From positions 17,085,001 to 17,149,000 of the forward strand of contig JAVHKY010000003.1 of NCBI GenBank assembly GCA_035079385.1: a DNA stretch of 64,000 nt. The letters are read 5' to 3'. Positions 13,264 through 22,780 of the stretch are shown piece by piece. How positions within the stretch are numbered: position 1 is the stretch's first letter; each line of letters begins with the position of its first letter. The notes under the pieces were generated by a model that worked only from the letters and a program-made list of their open reading frames with translations, was not told the origin of the DNA and made no database searches. The DNA comes from Aspidiotus rigidus. Lineage: Eukaryota; Arthropoda; Insecta; Hemiptera; Diaspididae. Made by a program: the position numbers and the translations under genes.

Positions 13264-14398
13264 CTACCTGGACACGTTGAATACAGCGCTGATTTTTTTA
13301 TGGAATGTTCAGAACCTTTCTGGGAAGGTGTCCTCAAAAATCCTCGCGAATCCTAATAGGGCTTTCCCTTTTACAGGGTGGCAAAGGGGAAAAAATTGAG
13401 TTTTTCGTCAATAACTCGATAACAAGTGATCCTACAAAAAAAAAGTTCCAAACAAAAATTATTCTACGCCCAATTTCCTACAAAAAAAGTGTTATTACTT
13501 TTTTTCTAAAAATGGATAGTTTTGTCGTTACAGCGCTAAAATTATACCTCTCACTTATGCGCGTGTTTGCGCGTGACGGAAGCAAAAAGTATACGCGCTT
13601 ACGCTCCTACCTTCCTACGCGTGTCTCTTCGTTATTTGTGTTATTTTTTTAGCCCAGGGAGATCAGGTTTTGAAATGGAAATAAATGCCGGTATAGGTTT
13701 TTTTTGTGGATTATGTAAAATGGTCTCCTGATAAACATACTAAAAATCCACAGCGATCAGAGATGAAATCAAAAATTTTAGAAATCGCTCAACTTTCAAT
13801 CCAGCTTTTTAGCTCGAATCATTGGGCTAATTCGACATATAGATCGTGAAATTTGTAGGAAATTTGACGAGGAACAACTTTTGCTTGAAACTTTTTTTTC
13901 TCTGGTGCTTAGTTTTCGATATTTTGCCCCCCTTTGGGGGAGAGCCACCTCTTTGATCGCTATGGATTTTTAGGATGTTTATCAGGAGACCATTTTAAAC
14001 ATAATCCACGAAAAAATTATTTCCATTTACTCTTATTTTTTAGCCTAATCTTCCTGGGTTAATACGCGTATAGCGCATGCATGACGCATAATGCGCGTAC
14101 ATGACAAGAAGGTGGGTAGGTATGACGCGCTCTAGCGATTTAAATATGAACTCAAACGGAAAAAGTCATGGAACATTCTTTGTAGGAAATTTGGCGTAGA
14201 AGAATTTTTATGAGAATTTTTTTTTGTAGGATCACTCGTTATCGAGTTATTGACGAAAAACTCAATTTCCGCCCCTTTACCCCCCTGTAAAAAGGAAAGC
14301 CCAACTGGGATTCACGGGGATTTTTGAAGACACCATTGAGAGAGGCTTCCGAACATTTCATGAAAAAATCAGCACTGTATTCTTCGTGTCCAGGTAGA
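13264..14398. mobile_element. Foldback element, 1.13 kb palindrome
   Basis: The whole stretch is an imperfect palindrome centred near 13.83 kb. CTACCTGGACACGTTGAATA at the left end matches the inverse of TATTCTTCGTGTCCAGGTAG at the right end. Further in, CTCGATAACAAGTGATCCTA pairs with TAGGATCACTCGTTATCGAG. Near the middle, GGTCTCCTGATAAACATACT pairs with the inverse copy near 13.98 kb. There is no coding capacity; a 115-codon frame at 13305 is part of an arm. Foldback-type or large MITE; superfamily unknown. Confidence 0.85.
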
Positions 14399-14879
14399 TG
14401 TCCTCCTTTCTTGTTCTAAGCACCTGAAGCCATAATTGTCTTCTTTCAGAAGGATTTAACTGAGTACTCAATTTATAACCTCAATTTTAGGAAATCAAGA
14501 ATTTTTCTTATTTTCAGTGAGTCACAATTTTTCCTCATGTTATGAAATTCCGTTTCAGAATACCATAGTCTAGTCACAACTAAATTCTTCGAATTTTACA
14601 AACCTTGTGTTTTCCTTGGAATAATGAGAGTGGTTGAAGATTTCAATTAATCTTGTAAAATAATAAAAATCTCATTGCAAAATGCTGAATAAGGACATGC
14701 CTGGCCTAGGTGAATGCCATACAGAACCAAAGATTGGAGGTGGTAAAAAAAATTAGAAGCCATTGAAGACGTTGCAATGGCAGCGGGGAACCCACAATTC
14801 CTTAACTCGACCTCTCAGGTGGTGTGGAACTGAGTTGATAATCTTGTCATATAATTCAAATCGAAATTATCATTCTACA

Positions 14880-15806
14880 TTCCCTCCTATCATATATAGC
14901 TCGAGAGTCGAAATTCTTCCAAGTCCCCCTTCTATCATATATAGCTCAAGACTCGAAATTCTTCCAAGTCCCCCTCCTATTATATATAGCTCGAGTCTCA
15001 AAATTTTTCCAAGTTTTTGGTTGGACGGCGGACGGTAGTTCGAAAGTCAAAATTCTTTCAAGCCCCCCCCCCCTATTATATATAGCTCGAGACTTGAAAG
15101 TCTTCTAAGTCCCCCTCCTATCAAACATAGCTGGAGACTCGAAATTCTTCCAAGTCCCCCTCCTATCATATATAGCTCGAGTCTCAAAATTTTTCCAAGT
15201 TTTTGGTTGGACGGCGGACGGTAGTTCGAAAGTCAAAATTCTTCCAAGTCCCCCTCCTATCATATATAGCTCGAGACTTGAAATTCTTCTAAGTCCCTCT
15301 CCTATCATATATAGCTCGAAACTCGAAATTCTTCTAAGTCACCCTCCTATCATATATAGCTGGAGACTCGAAATTCTTCTAAGTCCCCCTCCTTTCATAT
15401 ATAGCTCGAGACTCGAAATTCTTCCAAGTCACCCTCCTATCATATATAGCTTGAGTAACAAAATTTTTCCAAGTTTTTGGTTGGACGGCGGACGGTAGTT
15501 CGAAAGTCAAAATTCTTTCAAGTCCCCCCCCCCCTATTATATATAGCTCGAGACTTGAAATTCTTCTAAGTCCACCTCCTATCATATACAGCTGGAGACT
15601 CAAAATTCTTCTAAGTCCCCCTCCTATCATATACAGCTGGAGACTCGAAATTCTTCCAAGTCCCCCTCCTTTCATATATAGCTCGAGACTCGAAATTCTT
15701 CCAAGTCCCCCTCCTATCATATATAGCTGGAGACTCGAAATTCTTCTAAGTCCCCCCCCCCCCCCTCCCAATCATATATAGCTCGAGACTCGAAATTCTT
15801 CTAAGT
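14880..15806 (-). repeat. 45-bp minisatellite, block 2 (largest array)
   Basis: About twenty units reading on the plus strand as CCTCCTATCATATATAGCTC, GAGACTCGAAATTCTTC and CAAGTCC, usually 40-45 bp apart. Three near-identical superunits each contain TTTTTGGTTGGACGGCGGAC, showing higher-order structure. Gly-Gly-Gly-Leu frames across it (for example 15379-15771 minus) are translations of the repeat, not proteins. Confidence 0.95.
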
Positions 15807-15808
15807 CC

Positions 15809-15829
15809 CGTAACCTAACCTAACCTGCG
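15809..15829 (-). repeat. Interstitial telomere-like repeat (TTAGG type)
   Basis: TAACCTAACCTAACC is three consecutive units of the arthropod telomere repeat TTAGG on the opposite strand. A related partly decayed stretch, CCCTAAGGTTAGGTTAC, occupies the mirrored position in the other arm (21776-21792). Confidence 0.65.
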
Positions 15830-15896
15830 GACGCGGACGTTTTCTGAGGATGTAATCTCTTAACAAAATGGATAGCGGGCTCCCCGCTAAAAAAAT

Positions 15897-18232
15897 TGTT
15901 TTGAAATCACTATAATGGATAAGTTTCGTTACTTTATCGTTATGCTTAACAAATCTGTTATATATAAATACTGCCATGCCAACTATATTTTCAACACACA
16001 CTTTACAATTGTACTCATCTAGATTACGAACAATGCTTGGGCTCTCGCTAATAATTAAAAGGGTAATAGTTTATCGGAAAAAGATCTTGGAAAATCTTTA
16101 CTGGAGAAATTATTAATGCAAAATTTTAGAATACGCGGTAACATGACATGACTTTGATTGAAGCCTATTTCATTCAACCCGATTGTTACACCTAGATCAA
16201 TCTAACGTGTAAATGTCAGCCTCCTAACTATACAGCCTTTAAGTTCAAACTTCAATTTACTCAAACATTTAACGTAATAATAAATGAGAAAGTATCGCGC
16301 AGACCGCCTTGATTTCGCATTACTAGATTGAATTTCATATTGTGAATTGTATTGCGAGAGGCAAAAGATACTCAATAAATAATATTTGACTTGTTCTCCA
16401 TTCACCTTACGGTTCGACAGACGATTAATAGCTTCCGGTATTATTACGACGTCTAGAACAGCAGTCGGCCACGTACTTTATTGTGCGATAGTAGGTATTT
16501 ATTTTTTATGGTATCGATTACCCATCAATATTCGACTAGTCAAAAAAAAGTTAGGACTATTTTTCTCAAAACAGGCGAGAAAAAATTAAATGAACGGCCT
16601 AGACATAAATCTTTGGTTAATTAAAACGAGGGTGAACTGATTTCTCCGCTGTTTGTATTTACAAAATATCACTCGAAATCGACCGAATTACTGCTTGAAT
16701 GAGTCAATGTATCTTTTCAAAAATTTTACGATGTAGAAACTGTTGTACTCAAACATTATTCTTGTGTATGAGAGTGTATGGGAGAAGAAGTAGAAGAAAA
16801 AAAAAAGAAGATATAACGCGTTTTGTAAGGTCAGTGCCCAATTCTGATTCATTGGAGATCTTCGCTGTAGGGTGAATAAACTGCAAGCGCAGGAAGTCTG
16901 TTTGACAAATGGAGTAAAATTTAAGAACCCTCTTGCCTAATGAATTTTATAACCGTCGAATCGGTTATCCTTTAAAACTCTACGACGATGATCGTATTTA
17001 CTTTTCTCGAGCGGTTAGGAAAATTCTGAGGTTAGCACGTTAATCATTATATTATTATTACTACGACTAAATCCGAAATGAAAATTTTTTCACTCGTATG
17101 ACTTAATTGTCTTCAAACAACGTACAGTAAAGTTCAAATTAAGGACCCTTCAATTTTACGATATCTCCGAGTTTCATATCGTTGCTTATTCACGGGAAAT
17201 AATTTATGCAAATATTCTTACACGTGTAAACAAGACGTGCTGCTAACGTTCTGAAATCGTTCTAGTAAATACCGAATAATAATTCTCGCGAATAACGCGA
17301 GAGAGTTTGAACACAGATTTTCTCTGGTAAGTAGCCAAGTAATATCTCCGCATTTTCCGGGTGCAAAATCCGCTTTCACTCTCTACGATATGAGGAATAT
17401 TGCTTACAATAAAAGTAGCATTAGTCAGTTTACTCGAGGCTCGACAACTAGCTGTTGCTCGTATATGAAAACTACGAGCAGTACCAGGCCGAAAGCCAAA
17501 TTATCATCTTGTCGAGTAGAAACGAATAAATTTCGAGTGGTAGCGAAGTAAAATTTGTTTCAATCGACTGACGAAAATTACGTTACTTTTACAGTTTTGA
17601 TCGTCAAAAATTTTATTTACTGTAGAGTGCAATAAAAACTGTCATGAAAGGTACTTCGTTCGTGAAAATAAAAATAAAAGCTAATTTTTATAGCTCTTCA
17701 AATGAAACCTTCTAGGGATAGCACCGAATGCCTTTTCAATTGCTCTTCGTTAATTTTTTACTACAATTAGGCGAAAACGTTTTTACCGCAACCCAGAATT
17801 TTTTGCCGAGCACAGTTTTTTCGACCATTACAAAAATAATTTTCTACTGATTGAGTTACTGAATCTGTAGATCTCATTTGCACTCATAGATCGTAGAATT
17901 AATTAAGGGAGGAAACGATTAGGAAACATTGGAAAAGTCTGAACTTTTGTTTATTGCTGTTTAGGGAATGGGATCTCGTGTACGAGGCGGCCGTCAAAAC
18001 TATGCAAAAATTTTATCTTAATTTCTTTTGTCATCCAATAGGCTTTAGCTAAGGAGCAAGAATTTGTGCGTTTTTGGATGATTCATTCTGACCCTAACTT
18101 ACCTATTGTTCATCTTTTTGACAACTAATTATAAGAGCAGCAGACCTTTCGTGTTAGAATTTTTCAAGGCTTTCCAAATGACAACCTGTTATGTGCTACT
18201 CTTCCAGCCAATTGGTTTCGAAAGGACGGAGG
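15897..18232. other. No gene recognised (left half of the spacer)
   Basis: AT-rich DNA inside the large inverted repeat. I found no domain, RNA gene or obvious inverted match to the right half of the spacer. Confidence 0.45.
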
Positions 18233-19272
18233 TAGTCCAGTAAAATTAGCCATTGTAATAAACAATAAATGGTACAGAAGCGAAATGTGGAAAAGTTGTT
18301 AGGAGCCTTCTTGTGAGTCTTTTCCCTAGTTTCCCCAACATTCCGAGTGGAGCTTTTCCACCCAGGGGGCTGCAAAGGGGAAATTTTTTAGTTTTCCAGC
18401 TCTAAATCGCGAACAAATTATTTTAGAGGAAAAATGTCCCAATAAAAATTGTTCCTCGTGAAATTTTCTATAAAAAAGCTCTCTACATATTTTTTCCATA
18501 AATGCACTGTTACGCCGCTACAACGCGTGACAAGTGAACACCTCTTGCTACTTCGTGTATACCACGCGACGCTAGTCACCTATTACATTATTTTCGTTGG
18601 TACCAGTAAGTCGTAGATAGGAATTATTGTAAAAAAAATGAATAATGATAAGTAGGAAAAGATAAATTTTATTTTAATCCTTTGTAAACTCAAACATTTT
18701 CAATTTTACATGCTTTTCTAACTGACTCTTTCTACTTCTAAGTATTGAAAAAGAAAAAGATTAGAAAATGGAAAATAAATTATGGTATTGATTATAAAAT
18801 GTTGATGTCCTCTTAAAATAGTAGATGAAGAATCTATACCCAACCACATTAATTTGTTCCCGGGCCACTCGACGCGCAGAAACAATAACTCGCATTTTTG
18901 TATGGTAGAACACAATGTGCTGCGTAAATCAATGTCAATTATACACAGTAGTAAGAGGTGTTCACTTGTCACGCGCTGTAGCGGCGTAACAGTGCATTTC
19001 CAGAAAAAATATGTAGAGAGCTTTTTTATAGGAAATTTTACGAGGAACAATTTTTGTTTGAACTTTTTTTCTCTAAAATCATTTGTTTGCGAATTAGAGC
19101 TAGAAAATTAAAAAATTCCTTCTTTGTACCCCCATGGGAAAAGCTCCCCTCGGAATGTTGGGGAAACTTGGGAAAAGACTCATCAGAAAGTTCCCAATAA
19201 CTTTTCCAAGTTTCGCTTCTGTACCATTTATTGTTTTTTTCGACCTTTAAAATGGCTAATTTTACTGGACTA
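18233..19272. mobile_element. Foldback element, 1.04 kb, TIR TAGTCCAGTAAAATTAGCC
   Basis: The left end TAGTCCAGTAAAATTAGCC and the right end GGCTAATTTTACTGGACTA are exact inverses over 19 bp. Diverged arms of about 320-340 bp continue inward to CAAGTGAACACCTCTTGCTAC and its inverse near 18946. About 400 bp of unrelated DNA separates the arms. No transposase is present. A fragment of the same family lies at 54051-54322 and a smaller one at 20513-20640. Confidence 0.88.
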
Positions 19273-19774
19273 TGTATGAAGGTAGAATACCACATGATAT
19301 GAATAAGCGCGCACCTCAGAAAGCTTTAAACCTAGTATAAAGCTTCATAAATACAACTTACAATGTACGGACGCACATGTAGGCCTGCTTAGTACACCTA
19401 TTATAGACCACGCCTAGTATAAGGATAATATAAGCCTATATTTAACAACAAAGACGAAGGATATAGGTCCTAAAGTAGTGAAAGCCTAAATTTTTTCAAG
19501 TTTACAAAGTAGGTCAAGGTCACTCATGTCATCATCTACAATGAAAATTTCTTCAATTGCTAAAGTAGGTAATGGTCAATGTCGGCCTAGTATAGCCTTT
19601 TTTTTTTCTTTCTTTTTTTATACATCCTTATTGTGAAAATAATAAAAAAAAATAAAAAAAATAAAAAATAAAGGTGAAAATAAAAAAAGAAACATTACAA
19701 AACAAGGAAGAGAAAAACAAAATTACAGAAATTTAGAAGGAAAAAATACAAAAATACAAAAATACAAAATAATG
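19273..19774. other. No gene; CTAGTATA phrases and poly-A/T tracts
   Basis: 19320-19600 contains repeated CCTAGTATA-like phrases. 19600-19774 is T/A-rich low-complexity DNA leading into the tail of the LINE fragment. Confidence 0.5.
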
Positions 19775-19778
19775 ATAA

Positions 19779-19813
<35 letters not shown>

Positions 19814-20200
19814 AAAAAATGAAAAAAAAAATAAAAATAAACAGGGTGTTGGAGGATGGCAACTAGGCCTTATCTCGTTTAACAAATTTGTTATGAATTA
19901 TGTAAGTCAAATTGTGATGGATTTGGGATTCCGGAAGATGTTTAAGGAAATGAAAGATATGAGGGATTGATAATTCTTCGGATGAGAGAAGGTCAATAGC
20001 TCGGAGAGGAGTTGGAAAATTTAAATTCATACATTCTGAATAGAGTTTTTGTCTTAAATTTGGTAATTCTGAGCATTGAAAAAAGTAGTGGTTCATGTCG
20101 GCTTTTAAAGGGTTATCTGGATGGAAGAAGCATGCGTCAGATTCTATGAGATTTATGCGTTTGAGGTGGACAGGGAGACGATTATGTTTACAGCGTACTG
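19775..20200 (-). pseudogene. LINE 3' end, fragment (RNase-H-proximal zinc-knuckle region)
   Basis: Minus-strand translation gives HNRLPVHLKRINLIESD, ACFFHPDNPLKADMNHYFFQ and C, the C-X-H-X-C tail found downstream of RT/RNase H in I- and Jockey-like LINEs, then an open stretch of 77 codons with no known function. The 3' UTR (GCCTAGTTGCCATCCTCC) is followed by a T/TTTA-rich tail. The same protein tail and UTR occur on the plus strand at 20768-21532, so both are 5'-truncated copies of one family. Confidence 0.78.
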
Positions 20201-20357
20201 TGAAAGACTAGTATGATGTATATTAGGCTCAGTATAATCAGAGGAGCAAAGGTCTACATTTTTCAAAGTCTGAAAATCATGCGGACGATAGTCTAGGGCC
20301 TAGACTATAAAGACATAAATTTTGCAAATAAAAACATCGTCTGGGAACAACGGAGTT

Positions 20358-20420
20358 AGAGAAATATACTCGCAAAGAGTAACGATTTGGTTTCGTTACT
20401 CTTTGCGAGTATATTTCTCT
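20358..20420. repeat. Perfect 28-bp stem hairpin
   Basis: AGAGAAATATACTCGCAAAG...AGTAACGA is followed after a 7-nt spacer (TTTGGTT) by its exact inverse ending in CTTTGCGAGTATATTTCTCT. The perfect match suggests a recent origin or an RNA hairpin. CAACGGAGTT phrases lie on both sides in direct orientation. Confidence 0.92.
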
Positions 20421-20512
20421 ATGATGGATGACCGTAAAATTAAAAAACGCATTGATTCTAACAACGGAGTTTTTGGTGGAAAATAGAAGTATCTCTCTCA
20501 CAAACAACATAT

Positions 20513-20640
20513 TAAAAATCCCACCCCCAAAGTGGGCGCTTGCCCCTTTTCAGGAGGGTGGAACGTCGAAAACAGTTTTTTGCAAATAAAGAAAAATGTT
20601 TCAAACAAAAGTTGTTCCTCATAAAATTTCCTATAAAATG
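20513..20640. repeat. Fragment of the TAGTCCAG foldback family
   Basis: GTTGTTCCTCATAAAATTTC, CTATAAAA and the G/C-rich stretch before it (GCCCCTTTTCAGGAGGGTGG) resemble the inner arm of the 18.2-kb foldback. Only part of one arm is present. Confidence 0.5.
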
Positions 20641-20767
20641 AAGTATACTATTTGTAGGTGAACTAGTGCGGGAAATATCCTCTGTTGAAATCGGATTCAA
20701 TTTTTAAACTTCATTTTCCATATTCTTGAGTTGATTTCTGTGAAATATCTCCTCAAAATGTAATGGT

Positions 20768-21532
20768 ATGGAAGTAAAAATCATTCTTCATTCAAAATTC
20801 CCTTCACGCGTTAATTCATCCTTAGCTTTATCAATCAGCTACTTGATCAATTCTCTCAACCCCATGCAAATTAATTTTCTCTGGATCCCCAGTCATGCAG
20901 GAATATTCAACAACGAAATTGTAGATGTTTTAGCTAAATCAGGCCGCTCATCGCCAGTCTCATCAAATCTGCTCCCTATGTCAGAACTATTTTCTCTTAT
21001 TCGATGCTCCACGCGAGATGACTGGGCAATATCCTACTCGAAATCCGCTAACAACCTAAAATCTTTTTATTTCCTCGTTCAACCTCTACTTCCGGCATTC
21101 CCTTGGTACGAGTATAAACTTTTTAACGATATTCCCGCTCCCTTATAGTTAAACTCAGCCGTCTTCGTTTTGGACACAATCGTTTCCCCACTCACTTAAA
21201 ACGTTTAAATCTTTTCGAATCTGATATATGCCCCCTCCATCCAGACAATCCTTCTAAAGGCGACATCAATCATTATCTTTTCGAATGTCCAGAAATATCC
21301 AACATTAGACAAATACGTACTATATTCAGAAGCCATCAATCTAGAATTCGCTACCCCCCACCAACCTCCTATCATCAGAAAACCCAATTTTCTCACACAT
21401 TTTCAAATTTATCTCTGACCTACCTCCTTCCATCAACATTTAAATTCAATTCATTTTTTCCGTTTTTCCTTCGAGGTAAGGCCCTATAGCCATCCTCTTT
21501 CCAACCTCTTTTTTTTTTTTTTTTTTTTTTTT
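20768..21532 (+). pseudogene. LINE RNase H and C-terminal fragment
   Basis: Encodes INFLWIPSHAGIFNNEIVDV and LAKSG, the C-terminal RNase H signature (IPSHxGIxxNExxDxLAK) of I/Jockey/R1-type LINEs. After one frame change it continues RLRFGHNRFPTHLKRLNLFE, then CPLHPDNPSKGDINHYLFEC, the zinc-binding tail. The 5' part (RT) is missing, as is usual for 5'-truncated LINEs. The 3' UTR GCCCTATAGCCATCCTC and a poly-T tail match the oppositely oriented fragment 600 bp upstream. The upstream frame begins at an ATG only by chance. Confidence 0.82.
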
Positions 21533-21794
21533 AATGATTTACTTTCTTTAAATTCTAAAGAGCGATTAAATCAATCTTTTTTAATACAAGAAATCAAACT
21601 CGGCTCCAGTCTTACAACGGATTGCTATGTCAGAGTACTATTGTTTTCAATTTTTTTTTTTTTACATTTATGCATGTGTGTAATTTTTTTCCGCCTATTC
21701 TTTTTTTTAGCGGGGAACCCGCTATCCATTTTGTTAGGAGATTACATCCTCAGAAAACGTCCGCGAAGTTAGTAACCCTAAGGTTAGGTTACAG

Positions 21795-22514
21795 GGAACC
21801 TGTTTTATGGGGGGCTATTTGAGAAATCTGGCGTGCGCCGTCCGCCGTCCAGCGAAAAACTTAGAAAAATTCCGACTCTCGTGAATATATGATAGGAGGG
21901 GGACTTAGAAAAAATTTCGACCCTCGAGCCATATATGATAGGAGAGGGACTTGGAAAAATTTCGACTCTCGAGCTATATATGATAGGAGGGGGACTTGGA
22001 AAAATTTCGACTCTCAAGCTGTATATGATAGGAGGGGGACTTAGAAAAAACTTCGAATCTGAAGCTATATATGATAGAAGAGAGACTTGGAAAACTTTTG
22101 ACTCTCGAGCTATATATGATAGGGGACAAATTTTCCCAAGTCTCCCTCCTATCATAAATAGCTCGAGATTTGAGAAAAACTTGGACTTTCAAACTACATT
22201 ATACTAGGCTTATTTCACGTCTAGGCCTTCTTTATACTAGCTTTATCTAGGTCTAGGCTTCCTTGAATTTTCAATACGAAATCCTATTTGACTCATAAAA
22301 CAGGTTCCTTGCGTTCCTCGTTTAACTTCGTTAAGGAAGCCGTCGTTTTTCCAAGTCCCCCTCCTATCATATATAGCTCGAGAGTCGAAATTTTTTCTAA
22401 GTCCCCCTTCTATCATATATTCTCGAGAGTCGAAATTTTTCCAAGTTTTTCGCTGGACGGCGCACGGCGCACGCCAGATTTCTCAAATAGCCCCCCATAA
22501 AACAGGTTCCCTGG
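21795..22514. mobile_element. Minisatellite-bearing element with GGGAACCTG borders
   Basis: Starts GGGAACCTGTTTTATGGGGG, GCTATTTGAGAAATCTGGCG and ends with the exact inverse phrases, giving inverted termini of about 75 bp that include GTGCGCCGTCC. Inside are two sets of 45-bp units in opposite orientations (21850-22130 plus; 22340-22440 minus), separated by the TAGGTCTAGGCTTCCTTGA and GTTCCTCGTTTAACTTCG modules. No coding sequence. No target duplication could be assigned. Confidence 0.7.
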
Positions 22515-22519
22515 TAAAA

Positions 22520-22660
22520 TTTTGAGACTCGAGCTATATATGATAGGAGGGGGACTCGGAAGAATCGTGACTTTCGAGCTATATATGATAGGAGGGGGAC
22601 TTATAAGATTTAGAAGAATTTCGAGCTCGAGCTATATATGATAGGAGGGAATGTAGAATG
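22520..22660 (+). repeat. 45-bp minisatellite, block 4
   Basis: Three units with GAGCTATATATGATAGGAGG, GGGACT and AGAATCGTGACTTTCGAGC-type variants between the border element and the unique end of the arm. Confidence 0.85.
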
Positions 22661-22780
22661 ATAATTTCGATTTGAATTATATGACAATATTATCAACTCA
22701 GTTCCACACCACCTGAGAGGCCGAGTTAAGGAATTGCGGGTTTCCTGCTGCCATTGCAACGTCTGCAATGGCTTCTAATT

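Larger units (their letters stand above)
14751..15896. repeat. Left arm of an 8-kb inverted repeat
   Basis: The outer end reads AATTAGAAGCCATTGAAGAC, GTTGCAATGGCAGC, CCTCTCAGGTGGTGTGGAAC and the inner end CGTTTTCTGAGGATGTAATC...GATAGCGGGCTCCCCGCTA. The same blocks occur inverted and in mirrored order at 21700-22780. The middle of the arm is a long minisatellite array, so the two arms differ in array length and order. The inner edge contains a small hairpin (AGCGGG/CCCGCT). Confidence 0.85.
21700..22780. repeat. Right arm of the 8-kb inverted repeat
   Basis: Mirror copy of 14751-15896: inner AGCGGGGAACCCGCTATCC and GATTACATCCTCAGAAAACG, outer GTTCCACACCACCTGAGAGG, CCATTGCAAC and GCAATGGCTTCTAATT. 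The arm also has a TIR-bounded insert (GGGAACCTGTTTTATGGGGG at 21795 and its inverse ending near 22514) that the left arm does not show in this form. Confidence 0.85.

Noticed and set aside
15379..15771. Gly-rich repeat frame of 130 codons
   Set aside because: Same cause: minisatellite translation.
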